DNA from: Rhodobacterales bacterium
GTDB taxonomy: Bacteria > Pseudomonadota > Alphaproteobacteria > Rhizobiales > Stappiaceae
Direction of reading: 5' to 3'
Assembly: GCA_008107755.1 (NCBI GenBank)
Contig: VIRH01000072.1
Coordinates: 62,001 to 126,000 of the forward strand
Length of the DNA: 64,000 nucleotides
A program made the position numbers and the translations under genes. This document shows, in pieces, positions 10,574 to 18,903 of the stretch; the first letter of the stretch is position 1, and the number at the start of each line of letters is the position of its first letter. The notes beneath the pieces are model-generated. The model did no database searches, was not told the origin of the DNA, and saw only the letters and a program-made list of their open reading frames with translations.

Positions 10574-11380
10574 TCAGATATCACAGCGGGACTTGAAATG
10601 CCGCACCTTACGGCAGTCTTCCATCCGCGAAATGGAATTCATGACCGGCTCCAGCCTGTCGGCCCATTCCAGCACGCCCGCCTCGTCGGCAATCAGGTCC
10701 TGGCGCAGCTCCAGAAGAACATGCGCAAATCCACGGCTGGTGGCGTGGCGATACATTGTGTCGTTTTTGAGGGCCCCGTCATAGGGCTCGTTGTCCCCGA
10801 CGATCAGCCCATCCTGCGCCCTCAGGCCCTCCAGCATGGGCGTGACTGCCCGCGGATCGCAATCCCACAGGACAGTGACATGCCACGGTCGGGGCACGCC
10901 CCGCCAGACCGGCGTGAAGCTGTGTATGGACACCAGAACCGGCGGTGGCGCGGCCGCTTCCATCCGGTTCAGCGTTGCGTCGATGAGGTCGTGATAGGGC
11001 TTGTGAAAGCGCTCGATCCGCCGCGCCCGCTCCTGCGGCCCGACCTTGGCATTCCCCGGAACGACGGCGCCGTCGGAAAGACGCATGATCAGGGTCGGAT
11101 CGTCCTCTCCGCGGTTCGGATCGATGAGAAGCCGCGAGAAAGTCGACAGGCAGGCCGGCGCCCCAAGACGCCTCGCCAATTCGAGCGTCACGTCCCGAGC
11201 GCCGATGTCGTACCCGATATGCCGCTGAAACTGCTCGGGCGGCACGCCGAGGTCACCGTACTCAGGCGGAACGGTGTTGCGTGCGTGATCGCACAGGAGA
11301 AGCAGACCACGGCCGAGGTCGCCCTCGATATATTCACTTGGCTGAAAGGCCTCGTCAGCCACTGTTGCAGTCTCTGTCAT
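10574..11380 (-). CDS. N-formylglutamate amidohydrolase family protein (first paralogue)
   Basis: A predicted zinc amidohydrolase of the FGase family, which releases glutamate from N-formylglutamate in histidine degradation. Family features are LLLCDHARNTVPPEY (metal-ligand region), RHIGYDIGA, a conserved Arg/Asp block (SRLLIDPNR), RIERFHKPYHDLID and VSIHSFTPVW. The frame extends to 11431. ATG 11380 gives a more compact start, but neither has a strong ribosome-binding site. No hut genes are close, so the role in histidine catabolism is uncertain. A second paralogue lies at about 16.9 kb. Confidence 0.82.
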   Translation of the reverse strand: MTETATVADEAFQPSEYIEGDLGRGLLLLCDHARNTVPPEYGDLGVPPEQFQRHIGYDIGARDVTLELARRLGAPACLSTFSRLLIDPNRGEDDPTLIMRLSDGAVVPGNAKVGPQERARRIERFHKPYHDLIDATLNRMEAAAPPPVLVSIHSFTPVWRGVPRPWHVTVLWDCDPRAVTPMLEGLRAQDGLIVGDNEPYDGALKNDTMYRHATSRGFAHVLLELRQDLIADEAGVLEWADRLEPVMNSISRMEDCRKVRHFKSRCDI

Positions 11381-12010
11381 TGTTATCGTCACGGATTTCA
11401 GAAGCGGATCGGCCCCCTGGGGCGTCGGCACAGGCGCACAGGTTTACGTCAAACCGGGCGGTGAACCAAGCCGCAATTCGTGCAATCTGGCCTCTGCGCA
11501 AATGCAATTGGACCCAGCCGCCAACTGGTCGTCGATACGTCCAGTCGAGAGCCACGCCGAGACGATCTCCACCTTAGATTTCCCAGGCGCACCTGCTGAT
11601 GATCCGCAGAAACGCCGCCGTTTCCGGATAACGCAACGTCAGAACAGTGACCCGCAACGCGTCCGCCTTCACGAAGCCCAACTTAGGCACGCCCCCTGCC
11701 CTCGGGCATTTTAACAGCCCGCACCATCTTGTTTGGCGATAATTGACGGCAAAGTTTTCTCACCGCTGATACCGCCATGTTACCGCCCCATTTTTGACGG
11801 CATAGGAGGGCAATCTTTCCATCGGGACATAACCCGCATGGACTGGTTCCGGCGACAAGGTGGGGTAAAGCTGCCGCAACCGGGTTAACGACGTTGACAA
11901 GTCCTGTTTGTCCACGCAAAAAGCGAATGTCTGTAAAGCAGCAAAGTGAACGACTGCAAATGTTTGAGGTTGGGGAACGGTACCAAGGTAGGTCTCGGGA
12001 ACGCGTTGGC
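11381..12010. other. Intergenic region upstream of the DUF1036-pyk pair
   Basis: About 600 bases between divergent genes. Frames here carry no recognisable protein, and I see no tRNA or clear terminator. It presumably holds promoters for the leftward amidohydrolase gene and the rightward DUF1036-pyk operon, but I cannot place them with confidence. Confidence 0.4.
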
Positions 12011-12448
12011 GTGCCCACGAAATACCTCCTTGCCGCCTGCCTCTCGCTGCTGTTCTTCTCGGCTTCCAGTGATGACGCAAGAGCCGACCTGCGGCTCTGC
12101 AACAAGACCGACAGTCAGGTGGGTGTAGCCATCGGCTACAAGGACAAGACTGACTGGGTCACCGAAGGCTGGTGGAATCTCGCCTCCAATTCCTGCGAGA
12201 CTCTTGTTCCCGGCTCTCTTGTGTCACGATACTATTACATCTACGCAGTTGATTACGACCAGTTCGGCGAATGGGGTGGTCGCGCATTCATGTGCACCCG
12301 CGAAAAGGAATTCACGATTCGCGGGATCGAGGACTGCGTTGCTCGAGGGTTTGAGCGGACAGGCTTTTTTGAAATCGACACGGGAGAACAGAGCAGCTGG
12401 ACGGTCCAGTTGACCGAACCCGTGCAACAAGGGACAGGTGGGCGATGA
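12011..12448 (+). CDS. DUF1036 exported protein
   Basis: A small secreted protein. From GTG 12011 it begins with a signal peptide (about residues 1-26, ending ARADL) and continues with the DUF1036 block LRLCNKTDSQVGVAIGYKD, then 'GWWNLASNSC' and 'YYYIYAVDYDQ'. The frame is open upstream to 11894 with further candidate starts (11927, 11960), but the signal peptide favours 12011. Function is unknown. Its last four bases (ATGA) overlap the pyruvate kinase start. Confidence 0.78.
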   Translation: MPTKYLLAACLSLLFFSASSDDARADLRLCNKTDSQVGVAIGYKDKTDWVTEGWWNLASNSCETLVPGSLVSRYYYIYAVDYDQFGEWGGRAFMCTREKEFTIRGIEDCVARGFERTGFFEIDTGEQSSWTVQLTEPVQQGTGGR

Positions 12449-13881
12449 GGCGTAACCGGCGAGTCAAGATACTAGCAACTCTCGGACCCTCCTCCTCAGA
12501 ACAAGACATCATTGAACAACTGTATCGCTCTGGCGCTGATGTGTTCCGCATCAACATGAGCCATACGGATCATGATCGTCTGAAGATGCTTGTCGACCGC
12601 ATCCGTTCTGTCGAGGAATCCGTAGGTAGACCGATCGGCATTCTTGCCGATCTGCAGGGGCCGAAGCTGCGCGTGGGAACATTCGCCGATGGCCCGGTGA
12701 TGCTCGAGAATGGTGCGAAGTTCACGCTCGACGCCGACACCTCCGGCGGTGACGTCAACCGCGTGCACCTGCCGCATCCCGAGATCCTCCAGGCGCTCGA
12801 ACCCGGCCACCGTCTGCTCCTTGACGACGGCAAGGTCCAGCTCAAGGTGCTCGAAGCCAGCGCCACCAAGGCGGTGACCGAAGTCATCGTCGGTGGCAAG
12901 CTCTCCGATCGCAAGGGCGTCAGCGTTCCCGACAGCGAGATCGCGACCAGCGCGATGACCGAGAAGGACCACAAGGACCTGATCGCCGCCCTCGACCAGA
13001 ATGTTGACTGGGTTGCCCTGTCCTTCGTCCAGCGTCCCGACGATCTGGCGGAAGTCCGCAAGATCACCCGTGGCCGCGCAGGCGTCCTCGCCAAGATCGA
13101 AAAGCCCCAGGCCATCGGCCGCCTCGATGAAATCATCGAGCTCTCCGACGCGATCATGGTTGCCCGCGGCGACCTCGGCGTCGAGCTGCCGCTGGAACAG
13201 GTACCGGGCCTCCAGAAGCGGATCACCCGTGCCTGCCGCCGCGCCGGCAAGCCGGTGGTGGTCGCAACGCAGATGCTGGAATCCATGATCACCTCGCCGG
13301 TTCCGACCCGTGCGGAAGTGTCCGACGTCGCCACCGCCGTCTTTGAAGGCGCGGATGCTGTCATGCTGTCCGCTGAATCGGCCGCCGGCGATTTCCCGAT
13401 CGAAGCCGTCTCGACGATGGACAAGATCGCCCAGCAGGTCGAGCAGGACGCAAACTACCGCAACATCATTCACGCACAGCGCACGGAACCGGAAGCCACC
13501 GGCGCCGACGCGATTTCCGCAGCCGCAAGGCAGATCGCCGAAACGCTCAACCTCGCCGCCGTCGTCTGCTACACGACCTCTGGAGCCACGGGTCTGCGCG
13601 CCTCCCGCGAGCGCCCCTCAAGCGCGGTGATCGTACTGTCGCCGGTCCTGGCGACCGCGCGCCGTCTCTCGCTCTGCTGGGGCCTGCACTGCGTCGTCAG
13701 TGAAGACGCGGCCAACGAGGAAGACATGATCGACCGTGCCTGCCGGATCTCCTACAAGGAGGAATTCGCAAAGCCAGGTCAGCGGATCATCGTGACCGCC
13801 GGCGTGCCCTTCGGCACCCCCGGCTCGACCAACCTGCTCCGCATCGCCTTTGTCGGCAATGACGGTCAGGGCGGCATCTGA
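12445..13881 (+). CDS. pyk: Pyruvate kinase
   Basis: Converts phosphoenolpyruvate and ADP to pyruvate and ATP in glycolysis. The 478-residue protein has the full set of family motifs: KILATLGPSS at the N-terminus, DVFRINMSHT, ILADLQGPKLRVG, AKIEKPQAI with the catalytic Lys, MVARGDLGVELP, TQMLESMI and MLSAESAAG, followed by the C-terminal allosteric domain. It shares an ATGA overlap with the DUF1036 gene, suggesting translational coupling. A strong terminator follows. Confidence 0.97.
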   Translation: MRRNRRVKILATLGPSSSEQDIIEQLYRSGADVFRINMSHTDHDRLKMLVDRIRSVEESVGRPIGILADLQGPKLRVGTFADGPVMLENGAKFTLDADTSGGDVNRVHLPHPEILQALEPGHRLLLDDGKVQLKVLEASATKAVTEVIVGGKLSDRKGVSVPDSEIATSAMTEKDHKDLIAALDQNVDWVALSFVQRPDDLAEVRKITRGRAGVLAKIEKPQAIGRLDEIIELSDAIMVARGDLGVELPLEQVPGLQKRITRACRRAGKPVVVATQMLESMITSPVPTRAEVSDVATAVFEGADAVMLSAESAAGDFPIEAVSTMDKIAQQVEQDANYRNIIHAQRTEPEATGADAISAAARQIAETLNLAAVVCYTTSGATGLRASRERPSSAVIVLSPVLATARRLSLCWGLHCVVSEDAANEEDMIDRACRISYKEEFAKPGQRIIVTAGVPFGTPGSTNLLRIAFVGNDGQGGI

Positions 13882-13900
13882 CGATCTGATCTATTCTGAG

Positions 13901-13930
13901 AAAAAGGCGGCCTCCTCGGCCGCCTTTTTT
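13901..13930. terminator. Intrinsic terminator after pyk
   Basis: An inverted repeat (AAAAAGGCGGCC, loop TCCTC, GGCCGCCTTTTT) with a T run on the right and an A run on the left. It sits between pyk and the convergent hydrolase gene and can act in both directions. Confidence 0.88.
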
Positions 13931-13944
13931 GTGTCAGCGGCCGG

Positions 13945-14943
13945 TCACTGCGCGGCGGCTGTCTCGTCCTTCCGGACCACCCGATCGACAAGCCGCTCGA
14001 TGCCGGCGACAACGTCCTGTGTTCTCGTGTGATGGGGCATGTGTCCCGCGCCGTCCAGCACCAGAAGCTCCGCTGCCGGAAGATCGCGCAGCAGGCCCTC
14101 GCTGTGGATCGACGGCCAGACGACCGTATCCTCCGTCCCGGTGATGACGAGTGCAGGCCGGTCGAGCTCCGGATATCGCGGAGACAAACGGGTGACGTTT
14201 TCCTTCAGACCGGCTAGATCGGCGGAATTCGCCTGAAAGTTCTCCGGACGGTAAAGCAGCGGCAGATGGATCTTGTCGCCGTAGCCATCCGGAGCCGCCT
14301 CGGGAGCGAAGACATTCAGGATCGCATTCGGGGCGAGCTGTTCGGCGACGGGCAGCGTGATCGTTCGGGTGAATATGTCACCGATGACCGGCATGGCTGC
14401 GACATGATGATACCAGGCGACGCCGCCGGGCCAGGGATGGCTGACAGGTGCGATGAAAGCCATGCCGGCAATCAGGTCTGGCTCCGCGAGACCCAGAGCC
14501 GCCGTGACGGCCGCGCCATAGGAATGCCCGACGACGACGACAGGGCCGGTCTTCAGATGCTTTAACAGGCCTGCGACCAGCGCCGCCTGCCCCTCAAGGC
14601 TGTTTCCCCTGTCGCCGCCCCGCTCCGAGAAACCGAAACCGGGCCGGTCGATGAACAGCAGTGCATACTGGCCTGCAAACGCCTCCTTGAAGGCAAGCAT
14701 GGTGTCATATGCATTTCCGCTCGCGCCATGCAGAAACACCAGGACAGGCGCCTTGGCACCCGTCTCCTTGCTGGCCGGAACGTGATGATAATGAAGCCGG
14801 ACGCCATCGACGACGGCGAAGTCGCCGTCGGGCACATTACGGGCCGAAATGCCGTGGATGCGCCACGCGCTGTAGACACCCCCCAGCACGAGGACAACGG
14901 CGACAACGAAGAACAAAAGCATGAGAAGTCGAATGAGGAGCAT
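13945..14943 (-). CDS. Membrane-anchored alpha/beta hydrolase
   Basis: A 332-residue alpha/beta-hydrolase. An N-terminal hydrophobic segment (about residues 2-26) should anchor it in the membrane or act as a signal. The oxyanion region reads FLHGASGNAYD, the nucleophile elbow is GHSYGAA, and the C-terminal catalytic His is in GAGHMPHH, with an Asp-containing strand ITGTEDTV before it. Substrate is not predictable; lipase, esterase and haloperoxidase-like activities are all possible. Confidence 0.82.
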   Translation of the reverse strand: MLLIRLLMLLFFVVAVVLVLGGVYSAWRIHGISARNVPDGDFAVVDGVRLHYHHVPASKETGAKAPVLVFLHGASGNAYDTMLAFKEAFAGQYALLFIDRPGFGFSERGGDRGNSLEGQAALVAGLLKHLKTGPVVVVGHSYGAAVTAALGLAEPDLIAGMAFIAPVSHPWPGGVAWYHHVAAMPVIGDIFTRTITLPVAEQLAPNAILNVFAPEAAPDGYGDKIHLPLLYRPENFQANSADLAGLKENVTRLSPRYPELDRPALVITGTEDTVVWPSIHSEGLLRDLPAAELLVLDGAGHMPHHTRTQDVVAGIERLVDRVVRKDETAAAQ

Positions 14944-14986
14944 GTCAAGCGGGAACCTTTTTGGTCTCCCACCTACGCATCACCGG

Positions 14987-15652
14987 TCAGGCCGGTTCAC
15001 CCTCGGCGCCCTTTTCCAGATCCTCGACCGCCTCTCCGGCATTTTCCAGATTGGGATTGATCTCCAGCGCCTTCCTGAACGTCTGCAATGCCTCGTCCGT
15101 GTAGCCGAGACGGCGCTGGATGATCGCAAGCCCGGACAGAGCGCCCCAGTGACGCGGCTCAAGCGCAAGCGTCCGCTCGATATCCACCAGCGACTTGCCG
15201 AACTCCTCGCGCATGTAATGCACGGTTGCCCTGCGGTTCCAGCCTTCGGCGTAGGACGGCTTCAGAATCACCACCACGTCGAGAAGGTCGAGCGCGAGCG
15301 CCGAATCGTCGGTCCGGATGGCCTTGCCGGCACGGGACATGAGAACGTCCACCGTATCGCTGCCAGACTTTATCCAGATCATCTGGATTTCGCGGGCGAT
15401 CCGCTCGGAGGCTTGCGGCGTGTCGGCTTCGGCAAGCTCGGCGTAAAGCTCCTCCAGCCGCGATTTTTCCTGGTCCGGATTATCCTCTTCCACGACAACG
15501 TCAGCTCCGCCTTCGTCAGGCAGATCTTCCGGAAGCGGGCTGAAGTCTTCCGCCGAAGGCGGATCGACATCCGGTCCGAGGTCGGGAACGGTCTGGGCGG
15601 CCGCAAGAGCCACACCGGCGATAGAAACAAGGGCAAACACAAAAATCCGCAT
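14987..15652 (-). CDS. Exported tetratricopeptide-repeat protein
   Basis: A 221-residue protein with a signal peptide (about residues 1-19, ending AAAQ), an acidic region, and then TPR-like helical repeats from about residue 100 onward ('YAEGWNRRATVHYMREEFGKSL', 'HWGALSGLAIIQRRLGY'). Such proteins act as periplasmic scaffolds; no specific partner is evident. The acidic stretch at residues 25-60 (many Asp/Glu) is notable. Confidence 0.75.
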   Translation of the reverse strand: MRIFVFALVSIAGVALAAAQTVPDLGPDVDPPSAEDFSPLPEDLPDEGGADVVVEEDNPDQEKSRLEELYAELAEADTPQASERIAREIQMIWIKSGSDTVDVLMSRAGKAIRTDDSALALDLLDVVVILKPSYAEGWNRRATVHYMREEFGKSLVDIERTLALEPRHWGALSGLAIIQRRLGYTDEALQTFRKALEINPNLENAGEAVEDLEKGAEGEPA

Positions 15653-15812
15653 CCGACGATTATGGATCGTTGGATGCGGTGGTCAATCCGGGGATTTAAC
15701 ACTTATTTGTGCGCTGCTGCGGCCATGGGGCCGATCTACGGATGAGACGTCATCTAAACCATTCTAACGAAAGGTTTATTTCCGCCAAACCCGACAGACG
15801 ACGCAGGCTTGA

Positions 15813-15938
15813 TCAGCCCTGACGTGCCTTGAAGCGCGGGTTTTTCTTGTTGATGATGTAAACGCGGCCCTTACGACGAACCATACGGTTGTCCCGGTGC
15901 CGGGTCATCAGCGCTTTGAGCGAGTTCTTGATCTTCAT
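15813..15938 (-). CDS. rpmJ: 50S ribosomal protein L36
   Basis: A 41-residue basic protein, [18 protein letters not shown]... ending [11 protein letters not shown], read directly from the minus strand. It is the alphaproteobacterial form of L36 and lacks the four zinc-binding cysteines of the classical version. A GA-rich stretch (TCGAGGGGGACGGTGAC) precedes the ATG. It stands alone here, as rpmJ often does in this class. Confidence 0.95.
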   Translation of the reverse strand: MKIKNSLKALMTRHRDNRMVRRKGRVYIINKKNPRFKARQG

Positions 15939-16087
15939 GTCACCGTCCCCCTCGAAGGGTCCTGCTTCTTAAACCAAATGAGCGCCAAAGGCGCTCACAT
16001 TCAGGTGGACTTCCCTGTCAGCGGCAGCATATCTGCGCCCGTCTTCAGTTGGTCCGCGCCTCATGGAACCTTCAATCAGCGCAATAA

Positions 16088-16162
16088 TGGTGGGCGTGAC
16101 AGGGATTGAACCTGTGACCCCTTCGATGTCAACGAAGTGCTCTCCCGCTGAGCTACACGCCC
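16088..16162 (-). tRNA. tRNA-Val (anticodon GAC)
   Basis: A complete cloverleaf on the minus strand: acceptor GGGCGTG pairs with CACGCCC, D arm GCTCAGCGGGAGAGC, anticodon stem CTTCG/CGAAG with loop TTGACAT (anticodon GAC, valine), T arm ACAGG-TTCAATC-CCTGT, and an encoded CCA 3' end. Confidence 0.97.
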
Positions 16163-16310
16163 GAATTTCTCGGTAGTCCGGCGCCACCAGCGCCGTGGTG
16201 GAGTGCGATATAACGGGGATCGACGACCTGTGCAACCCCCCTTTTGACCCAACCGGCAAAATTTCCGGCAACCGTCCACGAACCTGTTGAAGAAGACCCG
16301 CGACTGCCCC

Positions 16311-16670
16311 TCAGGCAGCCAGCATTCGCTCCACTTCCTGAACGAGGTCCTTGAGATGAAAAGGTTTTGAAAGGACCTTTGCATCCTTCGGCGCGTCCGA
16401 TTCCGGATTGAGGGCGACGGCCGCGAAACCGGTGATGAACATCACCTTCAGGTCCGGGTCCAGCTCGGTCGCCCGCCGGGCCAGTTCGATACCATCCATT
16501 TCGGGCATGACGATATCGGTCAGCAGAAGGGAAAACGGCTCCTCGCGCAGACGTTCATAAGCGGATTTGCCATTATCGAAGGAAACAACATCGTGTCCGG
16601 CATTCTCCAGCGCTTTGGCGAGAAAGCGGCGCATATCGTTGTCATCTTCGGCGAGCAGGATACGCGGCAT
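16311..16670 (-). CDS. cpdR: CpdR-type single-domain response regulator
   Basis: A 119-residue receiver-only protein. Asp52 (LLLTDIVMPEMDG) is the phosphoacceptor; the acidic pocket is EDD at 8-10 and the conserved Lys is in LSKPFHLKDL. The sequence is very close to alphaproteobacterial CpdR, which in its unphosphorylated form primes ClpXP for cell-cycle-regulated proteolysis. The frame extends further upstream, but ATG 16670 gives the canonical start MPRILLAEDDNDMRRF and is preceded by a GA-rich stretch. It is divergent from the second amidohydrolase gene. Confidence 0.93.
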   Translation of the reverse strand: MPRILLAEDDNDMRRFLAKALENAGHDVVSFDNGKSAYERLREEPFSLLLTDIVMPEMDGIELARRATELDPDLKVMFITGFAAVALNPESDAPKDAKVLSKPFHLKDLVQEVERMLAA

Positions 16671-16854
16671 CGTATAAAGACCACTTCTTTCTTCTTCATG
16701 CGTGGGACGGTGTATGCACACCTGCTGCCGGTTATAGCTTGAATTCCACAGAATGATAGGGAGAATTGGTTCTCCAGCGGTTTTGAAGCCGTCGTTGTGG
16801 ACTGCGTGTTGATTCCTTGGCACCATAGGAAAAGCCATAATCGGGACAGGTCAT

Positions 16855-17775
16855 TTGTCAGACATCAGTCAGCAGCCGGCGGAGACGCCCTTCGAAGCGG
16901 ATTTCAACGGTTGCCCTGCATTCGATGTTCTCAGTCCGGCTGACCAGCGCCTGCCCTACGTTTTCAACTCCCCCCATTCCGGCAGACAGTACCCGCGAAG
17001 CTTCCTCGCTTCCTCCCGCCTGGACGAGCTGGCGATCCGGCGGTCAGAGGACGCCTATGTGGACGATCTCTTCGCCCATGTCGTGCCGCTCGGCGCCCCC
17101 TTGCTTCGGGCCCATTTCCCCCGCGCCTATCTCGACGTCAACCGCGAGCCCTACGAGCTCGACCCCAAAATGTTCGACGGCCGGCTGCCGCCCTATGCGA
17201 ATGTTCGCTCGATCCGCGTCGCCGGCGGGCTTGGCACCGTCGCGCGAATCGTCAGCGAGAACCACGAGATCTACCGCCACAAGCTGCCGGTCAGAGAGGC
17301 TCTCGCCCGGGTGGAGGAAATCTACAAACCCTATCACTCGACCCTGCGCCGGCTTCTGGCCCAGACCCATGTGACCTTTGGCTATGCGGTGCTGATCGAT
17401 TGCCACTCCATGCCGTCGACCGTCAAATGCCAGACCACCGACACCAGGCCGGATTTCATTCTGGGAGACCGTTACGGCACGAGTTGCAGCAGCGAGCTGA
17501 CCGACTTCGCCTGCATGACGCTTCGCAACATGGGATATACGGTCAATCGCAACAAACCCTACGCAGGCGGCTTCATAACCGAGCATTACGGCCGCCCCGC
17601 CAGCGGGCTGCATGCCCTGCAGATCGAGATCAACCGCGGCCTCTACATGAACGAGACCACCCAGGAGCCCTCATCCGGCTTCGCGGACCTGTTTGACAAT
17701 CTGCGGGAATTCACCCGCGAACTCACTTCAATGCCTGATGCTGCCCTGCCCGCCGACTCCATTGCCGCCGAGTGA
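16855..17775 (+). CDS. N-formylglutamate amidohydrolase (second paralogue)
   Basis: A 306-residue member of the N-formylglutamate amidohydrolase family. Key blocks are YVFNSPHSGRQYP (metal-ligand region), RRSEDAYVDDLF, FPRAYLDVNREPYEL, LIDCHSMPS and ALQIEINRGLYM. It resembles the classical FGase (HutG type) more closely than the shorter paralogue at about 11 kb. The start is a TTG at 16855 with a GGACAGG upstream. It is divergent from cpdR. Confidence 0.88.
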   Translation: MSDISQQPAETPFEADFNGCPAFDVLSPADQRLPYVFNSPHSGRQYPRSFLASSRLDELAIRRSEDAYVDDLFAHVVPLGAPLLRAHFPRAYLDVNREPYELDPKMFDGRLPPYANVRSIRVAGGLGTVARIVSENHEIYRHKLPVREALARVEEIYKPYHSTLRRLLAQTHVTFGYAVLIDCHSMPSTVKCQTTDTRPDFILGDRYGTSCSSELTDFACMTLRNMGYTVNRNKPYAGGFITEHYGRPASGLHALQIEINRGLYMNETTQEPSSGFADLFDNLREFTRELTSMPDAALPADSIAAE

Positions 17776-17815
17776 CCGTCCCGGCCCTCGCGACATCAAA
17801 ATTCCTGCAAGAATC

Positions 17816-17898
17816 AAAAAAAAGAGCCGCTCAAAATGAGCGGCCCGAGTCTAGGGAGGAAACGCCCAAGGAGGGCGATGCGATAGAACGTATCGCAC
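17816..17898 (-). ncRNA. suhB/αr14-family anti-Shine-Dalgarno sRNA (NfeR1-like)
   Basis: On the minus strand this stretch folds into three units: hairpin TGCGATA-CGTTC-TATCGCA (17879-17897), hairpin CGCCC-TCCTT-GGGCG with an anti-SD loop, a single-stranded TTTCCTCCCTAG, and an intrinsic terminator GCCGCTCA-TTT-TGAGCGGC followed by eight T's. Conserved CCUCC-type loops and the terminator match my recollection of the suhB (αr14) sRNA family of alphaproteobacteria. An upstream CTTGACG (17928-17934) may be the -35 element. It lies just upstream of the inositol-monophosphatase-family gene hisN, fitting the genomic context that gave the family its name. Confidence 0.8.
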
Positions 17899-18072
17899 CG
17901 CAATAAATTCGCATTGCAGCGCACAAACGTCAAGTCTGCAGGCGGGCGACCCGTGATCAAACTATGAGCAGATAACCCGGTTTTTCAGATTCATTTTTCA
18001 TCATACGAGGCTATAGAAGCGGCAATCGGCAAATCGGCCCGATTTTCCTGCTTTTGGCCATCAGGAGTTCAA

Positions 18073-18873
18073 ATGACGCAACGTATGCCTAGTTCCCACC
18101 CTCTTGCGCCGTTTCTGGACACGCTGGCCGATGCCGCCAGCGAAGCCATCATGCCCCATTTCCGGCAGGGCTTCGCGGTGGACAACAAATGGGAGAGCGG
18201 CTTCGATCCGGTGACCGTGGCCGACAGGAACGGCGAAACTGCCATGCGGGCGCTGATCAACGCCGCCCATGCCGATCACGGCATTCTGGGCGAGGAACAT
18301 GGCCCCGAAAATCTGGACGCGGACAATGTCTGGGTCCTCGATCCGATCGACGGAACCCGCGCCTTCATCACCGGTCTGCCGACCTGGGGAACCCTGATCG
18401 GTCTGAAGACAGGCGGCAAACCCAGCCTTGGCATGATGGTGCAGCCCTATATCGGCGAGCGCTTCGGAGGCGACGGTTCCGCGGCCTGGTATCAGGGCCC
18501 GCTCGGCGCGAAAACCCTGCGCACACGCGCCTGTTCGAGCCTTGCCGAAGCCACCATCTTCACAACCACGCCATCGCTGTTCACGCCCGAGGAACGTGCG
18601 CCCTACGACAAGGTCGAGGGGGCGGTGCAACTGTCGCGCTACGGGACTGATTGCTATGCCTACTGCATGGTCGCAGCTGGTCATGGCGACGCGGTGATCG
18701 AGTCCGGCCTTCAGGCCTATGACATTGTCGCTCTGGTGCCGATTGTGGAAGGCGCCGGCGGCGTCGTGACCACATGGACGGGCGGCTCTCCGGTCGATGG
18801 TGGCCGGATCGTCGCCTCCGGTGACCCGGCCCTCCACGACATCCTGCTGCGCGAACTCGCCATCGCGCACTGA
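18073..18873 (+). CDS. hisN: Histidinol-phosphatase, inositol-monophosphatase family
   Basis: A 266-residue Mg-dependent phosphatase. IMPase motifs are present: GILGEEHG, metal-binding WVLDPIDGTRAFITG (DPIDGT) and, near the C-terminus, AYDIVALVPIVEGAGG. The TRAFITG and YDIVAL context is typical of the HisN histidinol-phosphatases that complete histidine biosynthesis in actinobacteria and alphaproteobacteria, although inositol or other sugar phosphatase activity cannot be excluded. An AGGAG precedes the ATG. Confidence 0.85.
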   Translation: MTQRMPSSHPLAPFLDTLADAASEAIMPHFRQGFAVDNKWESGFDPVTVADRNGETAMRALINAAHADHGILGEEHGPENLDADNVWVLDPIDGTRAFITGLPTWGTLIGLKTGGKPSLGMMVQPYIGERFGGDGSAAWYQGPLGAKTLRTRACSSLAEATIFTTTPSLFTPEERAPYDKVEGAVQLSRYGTDCYAYCMVAAGHGDAVIESGLQAYDIVALVPIVEGAGGVVTTWTGGSPVDGGRIVASGDPALHDILLRELAIAH

Positions 18874-18903
18874 CGCACTGTTTGAGGTGCGCCCGGCTCC
18901 CGA

